From positions 940,001 to 1,004,000 of the forward strand of contig CANTUR010000540.1 in assembly GCA_947683625.1 (NCBI GenBank): DNA of 64,000 bases, given 5' to 3'. The stretch's first letter is position 1. Each line of letters begins with the position of its first letter. Position numbers and translations under genes: made by a program. Below, one piece after another: positions 1 to 11,049 of this stretch. Source of the DNA: Mallotus nudiflorus (Eukaryota; Streptophyta; Magnoliopsida; Malpighiales; Euphorbiaceae). The notes below the pieces were generated by a model. That model did not search any database. It saw only the letters and a program-made list of their open reading frames with translations, and was not told the DNA's origin.

Positions 1-99
1 TAACTTCATCAATACTTGACAATAACTTTACACTGCTTTATTTAATAAGTACTTCCCACCTGCAAAGGTATTGAAGATCAAGATCGAGATAAATTCTAT

Positions 100-673
100 A
101 TTTTAAAGAGAGGATGAAAGAATTCTACTAATGCTGGGATAGATTTAAGGATCTTTAAAGGTAATGCCCACCTTAATTGATTCCTTCGTGGGATTTAGTG
201 TAGTCATTTTATAAGGGTGTTAATCCCTCTATAAGAGTAAACATTAATGCAGTGGTTGGAGGGACCATTATGTTAAAAACACATGAAGATGCCTTTAATC
301 TTTTGAAGGAAATGGCAAACATACAAAGCCTTTGGTATAATAAGAGGGCCATTCCTAAGAAAGTAGGGTAGATTAAAGTTGATGTTTTAACCATGGTAAA
401 CGTAAAGTTGGATGCCTTAACAAAAAGGATGGACAAGATAAGTGTTAATGCAGTTTCCACATTATCTTTATCTTCTTCTTGTGAACTGTGTCAAGGAGGT
501 CATCCTATTATAAAGTGTCAATTGATGATGAAAAATGTTAACTATGTGAACAACTTTAAGGGGAAGCAGAACCATGTGCATGGAAACACCTATATTCCTA
601 ACTGGAGAATCATCCTAATTTCTCTTAGAGCAACCAAGAAAACAGTCAGTGGAAGACACAAGCACCACTAGGA
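100..673 (+). pseudogene. gag C-terminal part of element A, broken
   Basis: Remains of the Athila gag (capsid/nucleocapsid) polyprotein. The reading passes from a degenerate capsid part with a GGTIM-type motif and an EDAFNLLKEMA-like helix into a nucleocapsid part with one zinc knuckle of spacing CX2CX3HX4C at 480-518. The same helix followed by the same linker is found in the gag of element B, which supports the call. Frameshifts and stops (for example the TAG at 369-371) break it, and the N-terminus is beyond the window edge. It packages the RNA in intact family members; here it cannot make protein. Confidence 0.7.
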
Positions 674-861
674 TTTAGAGGTCAAAATGCACAATAATCT
701 CAATCTCACTTTCAATAGGATAAAGGTTCATCTTTGACAACCTCTTTGGAAATCAAGATGGAGAAATTCATGGATATGATATTAGCAAAAATGAGTTAAC
801 AAAATGAAGCTCAAAAGTGGTTGGAGGGTAGATTTTAACAGATGTACTAGACACTCAACTT

Positions 862-1755
862 ATGTTTAGAAACCACTCTTCTTCCATTCACAATTTAAAG
901 GTGCAAGTGGGACAATTGGCAAACTCTTTGTTAATAAGAATTCAAGGTGCATTGCTAAGTAACACAAAGACCAACCTCATAGAGCATATTAGGGCTATAA
1001 CTTTGAGAAATGGAAAATATTTAGAGGTGCCTAGCAAATTCAAAGTCCATGAGGAAAAGGAGAATGAGGATAGGCCAAATAAGGAGACATTAAGGGATGC
1101 GGAAACCAAGTCTAACAAGGACGGCAAGACTACATCCAAAGAGGAAAAGGAGATTGTAAAGCCATATGTACCACCATTACCTTTTCCTTAAAGGATAAGG
1201 CATGAAGAGATAAATAAGGAGAGGAATAAGCTCTTTGACATGGTTAAAAAGGTACACATTAATGTTCCATTTGAAGAGATTCTTTCTCATATGCCTAAGT
1301 ATACCAATTTTTTTAAAGACCTAATCTCAAATAAAAGGAGGTTAAAAGAGTTAGAGATAACATCTTTAAATGAGGAATGTAGTGCGATCCTCTTGAAAAA
1401 GCTTAAACATAAGAGTCTAAGCATCCCTTGTTCTATTGAGGACATGTCCATTCCTAAAGCAGTTTATGATTCAGGAGTAATAATTAATTTGATGTCCTTA
1501 TTTACCTTCATAAAGTTAGGATTGGAGGAAGTGTGTCCTACAAACATGAGTTTACAATTAGCTGACAAGTCCATTCTTAAACCCATAGGCATTGCGGATG
1601 ATGTAGATATGGAAGTGGGTAATTTTGTGTTCCCAATGGATTTTGTTATCCTTGACTTAGAGGAAGATGTAGATCACCCACTCATACTAGGGATGCAATT
1701 CCTCTTTGTTGCCAAAACTATCATTGATGTGCATAATGGGACCATCACCTTGTAA
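862..1755 (+). pseudogene. gag-protease linker and retropepsin of element A, broken
   Basis: Reads in one frame apart from a stop at 1189-1191. The N-terminal part has the Athila linker (SSIHNLKVQVGQLAN, then an ITLRNGK motif, then a proline-rich PYVPPLPFP). The C-terminal part is the retropepsin-like domain: a YDSG active-site motif where relatives have CDLGAS, followed by LMSLFTFIKLGL, an LQLADKS strand and a DHPLILGMQFL flap-like segment ending in IIDVHNGTITL. This protease would cleave Gag-Pol. The match to the element B protease is clear over its whole length. No RT follows, because the next pol domains are deleted. Confidence 0.75.
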
Positions 1756-2160
1756 ATTGAAGAGGAAAGTCAAACTTTTAATGCTTGTCAAGAACCTCAA
1801 GTTGATGACATATGCATGAAGATTGGATTCATAGATAATAATGAGCTTAAGGATAGAGGGTACATCAAGGTAAGAGCGACATATGCCAAAGCAAAGGAGT
1901 TCAATTTCAAAGCTGAAGATGATTGAGGAAGGAATTCAATCCAACCAATTCAAGATATCAAATCAAAGCCACCTTTAAGTTCATTTATTTCATGGTGTAA
2001 GGTTGAAAAGAGGAGAAATTACACAATATGAAGGCCAAAAGTGAAGGATGCTCATACTTATGGGGAGTATGCTCCTTAATGATTTTGAAGACATGGTGAT
2101 GGTCTAGCTTAAAGACCTTGAACAAGCGCTTCTTGAGGGCTCAACCAAGCCATTTATTTT
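1756..2160 (+). pseudogene. pol remnant of element A with RT to integrase deleted
   Basis: Continues from the protease as a weak, stop-ridden reading (about 1756-1926), then switches near 2090 to a short segment (SLKTLNKRFLRAQPS-like) that looks like the extreme C-terminus of an Athila polyprotein. No RT FMDD-type box, RNase H or integrase motif lies between, although element B has them all. I infer an internal deletion of most of pol. The exact breakpoint cannot be placed by eye. Confidence 0.45.
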
Positions 2161-2540
2161 TTTAATTTGATTTTTTTTGTTAATTTTATTTCTCATTTGA
2201 TTATCTTGCTTCATTTAGTTTAAAAACTCATGATTTTCCCCTTAGCAATTATTGTTTAGGAAATGAAAAAAGGAGCTGATTCAACCTTTAGGATTTGGTG
2301 AAGATTCTGATAGCCTTAGAGTTTTATAATGAAAAAGAGGTCTTCTAGAAAATTGAAGTAGAAATCTTAAGCTTTCCGAATTGAGCTTATTTGTCAAAAT
2401 CTAAGTTTGCTTGTGCCTTCAAATTGTGAGTCAAAATCAATATATGTAGCTTTCATTTTGAGTTGTATAACTCTTAGTATTTTAACGATATCTTGAGCTA
2501 CAGAAGTCTAATTAAGGTGATTCAAAATGTTATGAAAAGA
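2161..2540. other. pol-ORF2 spacer of element A, noncoding
   Basis: AT-rich spacer with no open frame in either strand that resembles a known domain. It precedes the LTR-like segment and belongs to the long untranslated stretch between pol and ORF2 that Athila elements carry. Confidence 0.4.
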
Positions 2541-2790
2541 TGAAATAAATATCTACAACCTTTATTAAGGAATATTTAGATGATTCAATTATCTTTAAGG
2601 GCTAAAATCTCAGACACAACCATGCACCTGGGTGCACACGACCATGCCTGATTTATGGATTAATGTGTACCCTAGTGCCATGTGACCTAATAATATCAAG
2701 AACTATGAATTTTTGCTTACAGGCATGGCTGTGTGTGTTAAAGTGCAAAGTCGTGCATCCTATTAATTCAAAATGGCTCAAATTTTTGCT
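2541..2790 (+). repeat. LTR-like palindrome-bearing segment inside element A
   Basis: Contains a cluster of short imperfect palindromes of the type ACAACCATGC...GGGTGCACACGACC. The same type of cluster, followed by a similar ATTCAAAAT...TGAGC/GCTCA stretch, occurs in the U3 part of this element's own 3' LTR at about 38590-38760. It lies upstream of ORF2. It may be an LTR-derived internal promoter region; no clear TATA box was found downstream. Confidence 0.4.
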
Positions 2791-2794
2791 TGAA

Positions 2795-2846
2795 TTTTTA
2801 CAATGAGGACATTGTATATTTTAAGTGGTGGTGGGGGGGGGGGGAA
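2795..2846 (+). promoter_or_regulatory. G-tract after a GAGGACATTGT motif, internal PPT-like
   Basis: A conserved AATGAGGACATTGTATATTT motif leads into AAGTGGTGGT and a run of about 13 Gs. Element B has the same arrangement at 35671-35727 with a longer G run. In Athila relatives this stretch ends or precedes ORF2 and resembles a second polypurine tract. Its function is inferred. Confidence 0.4.
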
Positions 2847-3149
2847 TTAAAAATTTTCAATTTTAAATTTTAGTTTTTAACTTTTAATTAGTTAGGAATT
2901 TAAATTTTGAATTTTATTTGATTTCCCTATCTATTTAGTTTTTTTAAATAAGAGTTAATTATTTTTTTAATTATTTATCTTTTCAAAATTTTATTTTATG
3001 TTAGGATTAGACTTCCCAAATCTTTTGAACTTCTTATTTCTCTTTTTATTTAAAGCTTTAAACTCTTTGCTTTAGTCGTATCTTTATATGTTCATTTATT
3101 TCTACTTTATTTCTTTTGTTCTATTTCAATTTAATGTGTTTCTTTTAGT

Positions 3150-3487
3150 ATGACCAGAACAAAGAACTAGCAGTCTAATGCTAAGGAAAAGAAACTCATT
3201 AGTAAGGGAGGAAAAGAAGAAAGGCTGATGAAGGGGGTGAGAAGATTATAAAGGAAGTTAAAGAGATGATAAGCCTATCTGACCATAGAATTAGGAACAT
3301 GATTTTGATCTTGTCAATTGAGATGGAAGGTTTTAAGAGGAGATATGAGGCAAAGATGGAGAATTTGCAAGCCTAAATAGAGGAGCTTAAACAACAAATC
3401 TTTCAAAGAAAAAAGTTGGAAGGGCCAAGTGAAGTACCAATGGAGTTTATCTTTCCATTAATCTCGCCTCAAAGTGAATCCAAATAA
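3150..3487 (+). pseudogene. ORF2 (env-like) scrap of element A
   Basis: Begins with an ATG and a short basic segment (MTRTKN, then Lys-rich) and runs with two stops to a coiled-coil-like stretch (MENLQA-stop-IEELKQQIFQ) and a terminal PSEVPMEF...SPQSESK. The start resembles the MPRAKNPAKRD start of ORF2 in element B, and the end resembles its C-terminal heptad-like tail. The conserved central domain of ORF2 is absent, so the middle seems deleted. The function of ORF2 in Athila elements is not established; 'env-like' is only the usual label. Confidence 0.45.
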
Positions 3488-3495
3488 GGGAAGTA

Positions 3496-4962
3496 CGTTG
3501 GGTTTCGTGATTCAAAAACGCAATAGAAATTAAAACTTTTAACCACAAACCCTAACTTAGATCCAAGTAATTTAATTAATTGATTTAAAAAATTGGGTTT
3601 TCAAATCTTACCATAAAAGCAGAAGAGGCAAGACTGTTGGAAGGCATAGAGAAGCAGATTAAGATGTCTCAAAAAGAATTCATCCTCCACAAGCATCCAC
3701 ATGAACAACCCTTGATTAAAATGACAAATTTGTGTGCTCGCACTTCTCTTGATTTCTCATAAATCAAGAACCAAAAACACTTTGTGTTTTAGTTTTTCTA
3801 AGAGGAGAAAAATGAATTTTGGTGGCTAATAATTGAGTTAGTGAAACCTTAGAGAATATAACATATTTATAGACCTCTAATTAGGGTTTCACTTACTAAA
3901 ACTACTTTTTGGTAATTTCTCAATTATTATTATTTTGATTTTATTTAAAATTAAATCAAATATAATATTCCATTTATTTAAGATAACATTTACCTTAAAT
4001 AAATAAACTATTTATTTATTTCCACAGAGCATATTTGGGTTTCTTAAACCCATATTCATTTTTGGGCTTATTCTAAGTGTGACCCTGTATGTTCACATGA
4101 CATTGGCAGTGGGCCTTAAATCTCTATTTAGACCTACAAGTCATAAGTGGCCTTTAACAAGACATTATGACTACCCAAGTCATATGAAGTCAATAATCCG
4201 ACATAACTTAATTTATAATAAATATTGTAATCCCTTTATCATATGATATCTTGATTGAATATAAGGCATAGATTCTGTCATCATTATATAATTCAATTAT
4301 ATTATTTCTTGACTCTAAGTAGACTAAGAATGATAACTCTTTATCAATTCACTTTAGCATGGCCATGCATTTTCCTCAATCTATCTTTTCAAAGGGCCCA
4401 TAGATATCTTACTCAGATTAAATAAGGGACAAATTCCTTCTCAATCACTCACATTCCTCACATAACTCATTTCATATCCAACAACAATCTATTTAATCAT
4501 CCTGTTAAAGACAATGTTAGATTGTGCCAAAATATATAATAGTTATGTAGAAATCCATGATGATTTCAAGGTTAAAGGACTAAATCAATATTATTATGAT
4601 GAGAATTACTTATGATAATTATCTATGTAGTATTCTCATGATGGGTCAATCCAGTACATTATTTTCCAAATAAGTAATTATGAGTTGACTTAATATCTCA
4701 TATTTATGATTAGTAAAACGTAATCATCAATCAACATCATGCTAGCCATAACATATTGTTATGACTAGGGATAATTTGAATAGAACTCATATTTAATCTA
4801 AGGTTTTTACTATCAAGTCACATACTCGATGACCTTAGTAAGAATTGACTATTTAGGTAATTATCATAATAAAAAATGATAATGAAAAATATCTCATTAT
4901 TAAATAAAATGATAAAGTCAAAACATGGTCATACATGATTGATCTAGTGCATATCACTAACA
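3496..4962 (-). mobile_element. solo LTR, copia-type, minus orientation, in element A
   Basis: Flanked by a 5-bp target duplication AAGTA (3491-3495 and 4963-4967). Read on the minus strand it starts TGTTAGTGATATGCACTAG and ends ...CACGAAACCCAACG, i.e. the expected terminal CA has become CG. No coding domain, PBS or purine tract is inside. A TATA box in minus orientation sits at 3864-3871 (TATAAATA). The copia assignment rests on the look of the termini and is weaker than the solo-LTR call itself. Confidence 0.75.
3864..3871 (-). promoter_or_regulatory. TATA box of the copia-type solo LTR
   Basis: Minus strand reads TATAAATA, about 1.1 kb from the LTR start and 370 bases from its end, as expected for a long U3. 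Confidence 0.5.
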
Positions 4963-4967
4963 AAGTA

Positions 4968-5362
4968 CACTCTTCTCTTCTTTTTATTTTATTTATTTAT
5001 TTGCATTTTTAGACGTTTGTTTGTTTTTCTTAGAATAAATTAAGGACATGCATATTGATTAGATTCATTTCACTTGAGTTTTTAAACCTATTCTTATAAA
5101 GAGTTTATGTCATTAGAAATGGTTTTCATGAATAAGTATGATAATCTTCCTTTAATGTTTTTTTTTTTTTGACTTTTAAATTAGAAAAATAATTTGTGGT
5201 TAGGGATTTTTGATTTTTAATGAACTTCATGCTTATTGTTGCATTGAATGATTGAACTTGGATACTTGATATTTGAGAAAGATGATCATAAGTAGGAATT
5301 AAACTTCGTCTTTTAGGTTAGTCTAGTTCATATGTACGTAGGCACCATAAAAAAACAATGAG
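4968..5362 (+). other. 3' noncoding region of element A, left part
   Basis: AT-rich, no coding. It continues across element B at 37857. It includes polyT at about 5159-5171 and belongs to the stretch between ORF2 and the 3' LTR of A. Nothing else is visible. Confidence 0.5.
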
Positions 5363-5367
5363 ATGGA

Positions 5368-6552
5368 TGATTATGTGTTTAGTTAATACTTTTTAGGTTG
5401 GTTTGGTGCATGTTTATGGTATTTATTGTTTTATTTTTTATTAGAATTCTTATTTTATTTTTACTTTTTTACCATTTATTTCTTTGTGTAATTTGTTTTT
5501 AGTTACGCTTTGAATATGTATATATATATGCTTTAAAGTTTAATTGGTCTCGATGTAGAGATGGAAGAAGATATGTAAAGATGAGAGAGATGCAATGATG
5601 AAAAAGACATGCAATGATGGGAGACATGCAATGATGGAAGAAAACATAATTATGAGAGGAATGTATAAATAAATAAATAAAGAATAAGAGGAATAAATAT
5701 AAAAGAGAGGAAGAAGGCATTACTCAGGAAGAAGAAGTAGAGAAGAAGGAGGAGGATGTGAAGGAGAAGAAGGAGATTTGTTGGGAAAAGAGCTGAAATA
5801 AAAGAGTTTTATTTTCTTTTCCTCATTATTTTCTTCTTAGTTCTTGAATATATTTATTTATTGCATTTTCAGAATATTATGGTTGTGATGTCTAGGTAAA
5901 TTTATTTATGTTGGGGATTGTTAAACTTATTGTAATTTAAGTTGATTCATATATTAGTTTTTCTTTTATATTGCATTAAACATTCTTTGAGCTTAATTGT
6001 TTATGATTTGGCCATTCATAATTGATTTTTAATTAAGGTTAATTATTAAGAAAGATTAATCTTAACATATATATTTGAATGCTTGATTAATTGATTTAAC
6101 TCTAGAGATAGCTTAAATTATTTTAATTTCAATTGGTTGTACTTCGTGATTTATTTACTAAGGTTTTAATTTAATGAGAATTAGTTAAAACCTTTTCAAT
6201 TGATAGGAATAAATTAAGTAATTTTTATTTAAAAAAGATTAATGATTACCTTTGAAACCCTAAGAATTGCAGTAGAAAGAAGACTAATTTCTTGTGATTA
6301 GCTTAATTAAAATATAGTGATACAGTCCCTAACATTATTCAATCATTTGCTTGGTAAAATTGAAGTTAATTGATTTTATTATTTAGTTTCATTTTGGCTA
6401 TTAAAATTTAGCAATTATAATTCACTTAATGTTTAATTCTTAAACATGTTAAAAAGAAAATTAATAGTTGGATAAACATTCAATCCTCATGGGATCGACT
6501 TGTACTTATTCTATATTACTTGACGAACTTGTATGCTTGCGAGATTCAATTA
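5368..6552 (+). repeat. 5' LTR of element B
   Basis: Starts TGATTATGTG and ends GAGATTCAATTA (terminal CA mutated; the 3' LTR ends GACTCCATCA). It aligns along its length with 36633-37851, with many substitutions and a small indel. It contains a TATA box at 5698-5705 and the repeated GAGAGATGCAATGATG-type purine-rich stretch shared by both LTRs. It is followed directly by the primer site. Confidence 0.9.
5698..5705 (+). promoter_or_regulatory. TATA box of element B 5' LTR
   Basis: TATAAAAG, followed by GAGAGGAAGAAGGCATTACTC. The same box and downstream sequence recur at 36948 in the 3' LTR. Confidence 0.65.
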
Positions 6553-6558
6553 ATTTTT

Positions 6559-6581
6559 TGGTGCTGTTGCCGAGGATTGAA
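6559..6581 (+). promoter_or_regulatory. primer binding site for tRNA-Asp, element B
   Basis: TGGTGCTGTTGCCGAGGATT lies six bases after the LTR. The 3' end of plant tRNA-Asp is complementary to TGGCGCCGTTGCCGGGGATT. Three transitions separate them, each compatible with loss of methylated C. tRNA-Asp priming is characteristic of Athila elements. Confidence 0.85.
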
Positions 6582-6809
6582 TAAGTTCAACAACATAATT
6601 GGTTTTGTTTTACTTTATTTAAGCTATTTCTATTTTAAATTTGGATATTTATTTATTTATTTGTTTTCTATTATTATTAATTTTATTTTAATTAATTGTT
6701 TTAGTGTATACATAATACTTGAAGAATAGGGACAGATCCTCTCATTTTTATTCCAAAACTTACATGGTTTAAAAGAGAGAATAGGAGGCATTCTCAAGAG
6801 GAATCAAGT
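6582..6809 (+). other. leader of element B
   Basis: Short untranslated leader between primer site and gag. The open frame at 6520-6729 spans the LTR end and primer site and has no domain, so I do not treat it as a gene. Confidence 0.5.
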
Positions 6810-7515
6810 ATCATGGTAGAACAACAGGCAAAAGAAAGAACATTCTTGGATTTTGCCATGCCAGGTTTAGATGGTACAAGGCAAAGTATTGCTAGGCTAA
6901 CAATCAATGCCAATAATTGTGAGATTAAACCAGCCTTTCTTTAAATGATTCAATTAAGTGTTTAGTTTTATGGCTTGGCAAATGAAGACCCCAATGCTCA
7001 CATTGTTAAATTTTTAGAAATCTGTGATACTTTTAAATATATTAGGGCGTTAAATGATGTAATTCGCTTGAGGCTCTTTCCATTCAAATTGAAGGATAGA
7101 GCTAAGGCATGGTTGAACTCATAGCCACCAACTTCAATCACAACATGGCATTTATTGGCAAAAGCTTTTATGGAAAAATATTTTCCATCTTCAAAGACAT
7201 TAAAGATAATTAAGGATATCACAACCTTTCAACAATTTTACATGGAATCTTTAAGTGATGCATGAGAGAGATTCAAAAAGTTGCTAAGAAGCTGTCCTCA
7301 TCATGGTTTGCTAAGGGATGTGCTTATCAGGACTTTCTGTAATGGTGTTACCCAATCTGCTAGATACACCATTGATGCAGTAGCTGGAGGTTTTTTTATG
7401 CAAAAAATAGTTGAGGCTGCATTCGCACTTATGGAAGAGATGGCAAATAATAATTGTCTTTGGGCATCAGAGCATAAAATCCACCAAGGCAAAGAGGTAG
7501 AATCAGGGTAGGCAC
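6810..7515 (+). pseudogene. gag of element B, broken
   Basis: Starts near an ATG (MVEQQAKERTFLDFA), an Athila gag start. The retrotransposon gag domain is clear: a segment with EDPNAHIVKFLEICDTF, then LRLFPFKLKDRAKAWLNS, then a stop where relatives have a coding residue, and TWHLLAKAFMEKYFPSSKT. The C-terminal helix region (RFKKLLRSCPHHG, then a GGFF motif and a LMEEMANNN helix) matches that of element A. Stops occur at about 6944 and 7124 and in the ESLSDA-stop-ERF stretch. It would form the particle and package RNA in intact copies. Confidence 0.8.
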
Positions 7516-8299
7516 AATGACAACCCTTTAAACTCATATTACTACATTGATAAAACAACTTGACAACCTCACTAATAAAAATAGTCTAGCCCCTTCAGGT
7601 GAAAGTTATAATTTTTTAGGTTACTTTAATAATGAATTGGTTGCTTTTGATGCAGTTATGGTTGAAGATGGATACCAAGAGTAAGTCAAATTTATCGGGA
7701 ATCAATTTCAAGGAAAATAGGGTAACAATCCATTCTTAAACACTTATAATCTGGAATGGAGGAATCACCCAAAATTTTCTTGGAACAATAATAAAAATTT
7801 GGTTCCTTAAGGCTTTCAAAACAACATGACAAGGCAAGAACTTCTAGGTTTTCAATAACCTTATCAAGATCATATAGCCTTAATACAAAATAAATTAGAT
7901 AAATTTTTAGAGGCGATGTCCAATAAAATGAGCCATTAAGATGAAAATTAGAAGCGGATGAAAGCAAAATTTGATTAGATAGCTAAAAACCATTCATCTT
8001 CAATTCATAATATTGAGGTACATTTGGGTCAGCTTGCTAATGCAATATTATAAAAAAATCAAAGGAATCTTCCAAGTAATGCTGAAATAAATCCAAGGGA
8101 GTAGCTGAAAGCAATTACACTTAGAAATGGCAAAGAGATAAGGTCAGGAGATAAGCTTAAAAAAGAAGAGGTGGAGACTCAAGAAAAGAAAATTTAGAAT
8201 GGTGATGATGACTCTAAAGAAGGCAAGGAGCAATAAGTAAAGGATAGTGATGGGAAAGAGCAACTGTTTGTGCCAAATTCATAGAAATGTGAGGCAAGG
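7516..8299 (+). pseudogene. gag-protease linker of element B, broken
   Basis: Frameshifted remains of the gag C-terminus (7516-7920), then the same linker as in element A: SSIHNIEVHLGQLANAIL, an ITLRNGKEI motif and a Lys/Glu-rich segment. No intact zinc knuckle was recognised here, in contrast to element A. Several frames must be used, which shows multiple indels. Confidence 0.6.
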
Positions 8300-9418
8300 A
8301 TGCCTTTTCCACAGATATTGAAGAAGCCTAATGATGAAAAGGGATTTGTTAAGTTTTTAAATACTTTTAAAAAGCTTGAGCTTAATATTCCTTTTGGTGA
8401 TGCTCTTGTAGAGATGCTGACATACGTTAAGTATTTTAAGGATATTATCACTAACAAAAGGAGATGGGATGACAACCAGACTATGGAATTAATAAAGACT
8501 AGTAATTCCATCATCACTCGTAGAATACCAACTAAATTCAAAGACCCAGGGAACTTTACTCTTCCTTGTGTAGTTGGTGCTCAAAAATTGCCTCAATGTT
8601 TATGTGATTTAGGCGCAAGTAATAAACCTTATGCCATTTTCTCTTTTCAGGAAATTACAACTTAGTGAGTTGATCCTTACGAACATGACTTTGCAACTTG
8701 TGATCATATTACAAAGAACCACATAGGATCATTGAAGATGTTTTGGTTAAGGTAGATAAATTTTTCTTTCTTATGGATTTTGTAGTTTTGGATTTTGAAG
8801 AAGATAGTCAGTGCCCTGTAATTCTTAAGAGACCATTTTTTAATACTGGGAGAGCCATCATAGATGTTCATAAAGGGAAAATCACTCTGAGGGTTGGTAA
8901 TGAGAGTGTAGAATTTGTGATGCCTAGGTTGATGAAATACCCAATAGAAGAGGAATTTTGCATGAGAGTGGAAGTAATAGATGAGTGTGTGAAGGAAGTG
9001 AATTTGAATAAAGAAATTCTTGACAAAAGTCTAGAGTGTGAAGTCGATAGTGAACTCTCACAAGAAGTCACTTTTGTTAAACCTGAAATTTTAGTGCGTA
9101 GTGACAACCCCACTCCCCTATCTGTTGTTAAACCACCTAAATTAGAGCTTAAACTGTTACTTACCCATTTGAGATATGCTTTCTTAGGGGAGAGAAACAC
9201 CTTACCCATTATCATTTCAAACAAGTTGTCCATTGAATAGGAGAAAAGGGTATGTGAAATAGTAAGAAATAGGGTGAAGTCAATTGGGTGGCATATTTCA
9301 GACATTAAAGGGATTAGTCCTTTAATTATTATACATAAAATCCATATGAAAGAAGGAAGTAGAGCTGTCATAGAGAGACAAATGCACTTAAATCCAAACA
9401 TGAAAGAGGTGGTAAAAA
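8300..9418 (+). pseudogene. retropepsin and protease-RT linker of element B, frameshifted
   Basis: The protease N-terminal part (8300-8620) ends at the active site CDLGAS. A one-base shift near 8619 then moves the rest (LMPFSLFRKLQL, LTNMTLQL) to another frame, and 8743-9240 holds VDKFFFLMDFVVLDFEED and CPVILKRPFFNTGRAIIDVHKGK. A long linker with a PKLELKLLLTHLRYAFLGE motif leads to the start of RT (HKIHMKEGSRAVIERQ, NPNMKEVVKKE), where the minus-strand Ty3 element is inserted. The active-site Asp is kept. Confidence 0.8.
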
Positions 9419-9423
9419 AGGAG

Positions 9424-10252
9424 TGATGGGAATTGTATGTTTCATCAATTAACTCCCCAATAGCAAGAATACTATGATAAGTTGAATTAGAAGAAAACTA
9501 GAAATTACCAATTTAATCCACAAATTCGGATCATTCAAAGATTGAAGTAAGAAGATAGATGCTACTTAACCCCTTTACCAATAAGGATAAAGATACTAAG
9601 ATAGACTTTGAATTTCCTCTTATGCCACAAACAAGAAAGTTTGATAAATAACAAGAAAATAAAGATTTAGATTTTGATACCACAAGCTAGAATAAAGCTT
9701 GATAAGTCACAAAGTTCATGCAAGAAATTAAAGACAAAATTCCTCATAATAAAACTCAAACAAAGTTATAATTCATATATCAAATTCAATCATGCTCCAA
9801 AATAAAGAAAAGGACTTGTTTATAAAAAGTACAAGTCCATGCACACACTACTAAAATAGACTCACACACATAGGATTACTTTTACTCTTAAATGACCTTA
9901 ATAACCACTACCCACATTAATAGCCATTACTTGGTATTAATTACCCCATTAACTTGTATATGGTGGCTCTTAATAACCACTACCCATATTAATAGCCATT
10001 ACTTGGTATTAATTACGCCATTAACTTGTATATGGTGGCTATATGTAACCCTAATTGTTATTAACATAAAAACAAGTTAAATATTGTTCCTTAGGCCTCC
10101 ATGGATGCCTTATTGGGTTAAAATTCTTGGGCTTTCCAATTAAACCCAATAAGGCTTCTTAAAGCTTCTTGGATTTGGACCTTGTGATTGGGCCTTCGTA
10201 TACTATTAATGGATCTTGGATCTCTTTAGGCTTTGAACTTGGATTCACATCA
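9424..10252 (-). repeat. 3' LTR of the minus-strand Ty3 element
   Basis: On the minus strand starts TGATGTGAATCC and ends CAATTCCCATCA. Its first 94 bases code for the end of the polyprotein. It is 67 bases longer than its partner, mainly because of a tandem duplication at 9898-10041. Confidence 0.9.
9898..10041 (+). repeat. 72-bp tandem duplication in one LTR
   Basis: Two copies starting TTAATAACCACTACCCA, 72 bases apart, nearly identical. The partner LTR has one copy (about 12418-12489), so the duplication arose after insertion. Confidence 0.85.
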
Positions 10253-11049
10253 TTCCCCCTTTCTTCAAAAGGATTTATCCTCAAATCAGCTCCATCATCT
10301 TTATCATCTACATCAAACAAAGACAAGTCACTAACATTGAAAGTAGCACTAACATTGCCATACTCACTTGGAAGTTCTAGCTTGTAGGCATTGTTGTTGA
10401 TGCATTGAAGCACTTTAAAAGGACCATCTCCTCTTAGCATTGGTTAGGAAATCTTTCCTTCCTCAAGTGCACCCACACCCAATCTCCAAGCTAAAAAATG
10501 ACTTGCTTCCTTCCTTTGTTGTGTTGCTTTTCATATTGGAGTGTCTTCTTCTCAATGTTTGCATGCACCTTCTCATTCAAAGTCTTGATGAAATCAGCTT
10601 TTTGTTTCCCCTTTAAATTAGCTTTGTCCAATGGCAATGGTAGCAAATCTAATGGAGTCAATGGGTTGAATCCATACACAACTTCAAATGGTGAGCAATT
10701 TTTTGAACCATGCACACTCCTATTATAAGCAAATTCCACATGTGGCAAACATTCTTCCCAATTCTTCAGATTTCTTTGGATGACAGCCCTGAAAAGTGTT
10801 GAAAGTTTCCTATTGACCACCTTCGTTTGTCCATCCGTTTATGGATAAAAAGTTGTAGAATACAAAAGCTTTGTCCCCATCTTTCCCCAAAGAGTCTTCC
10901 AAAAGTGACATAGGAATTTGACATCCCTATCACTTATAATGGTCCTTGGCACTCCATGTAGCCTTACAATCTCCTTGAAGAATAGATTGGCAATATGGGT
11001 TGCATCATCCGTCTTGTGACATGGAATGAAATGTGCCATTTTGTTAAAC
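10159..11049 (-). pseudogene. integrase C-terminal half of the minus-strand Ty3 element, inactive
   Basis: Starts abruptly inside the catalytic core at DRFNKMAHFIPCHKTDD, then HGVPRTIISDRD (second catalytic Asp kept). A stop replaces the Gln of the usual YPQTDGQTE motif, and the catalytic Glu is Lys (DGQTKVVNR). It continues with NWEECLPHVEFAYNRSVH, SPFEVVYGFNP and the C-terminal GPFKVLQCINNNAYKLELP and NVSDLSLFD segments, and ends ...PITRSKSKKL inside the LTR. No RT or RNase H precedes it. The zinc-binding N-terminus and the first catalytic Asp are also absent. Confidence 0.9.
10253..10267 (-). promoter_or_regulatory. polypurine tract of the minus-strand Ty3 element, inside coding sequence
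   Basis: Minus strand reads TGAAGAAAGGGGGAA directly before the LTR start TGATGTG. The tract and LTR start lie within the open reading frame (FEERGNDVNPS), so priming sequence and protein overlap. Confidence 0.8.

Noticed and set aside
8868..9401. 177-residue frame on the minus strand
   Set aside because: Mirror of the protease linker of element B, which is supported by family motifs on the plus strand.
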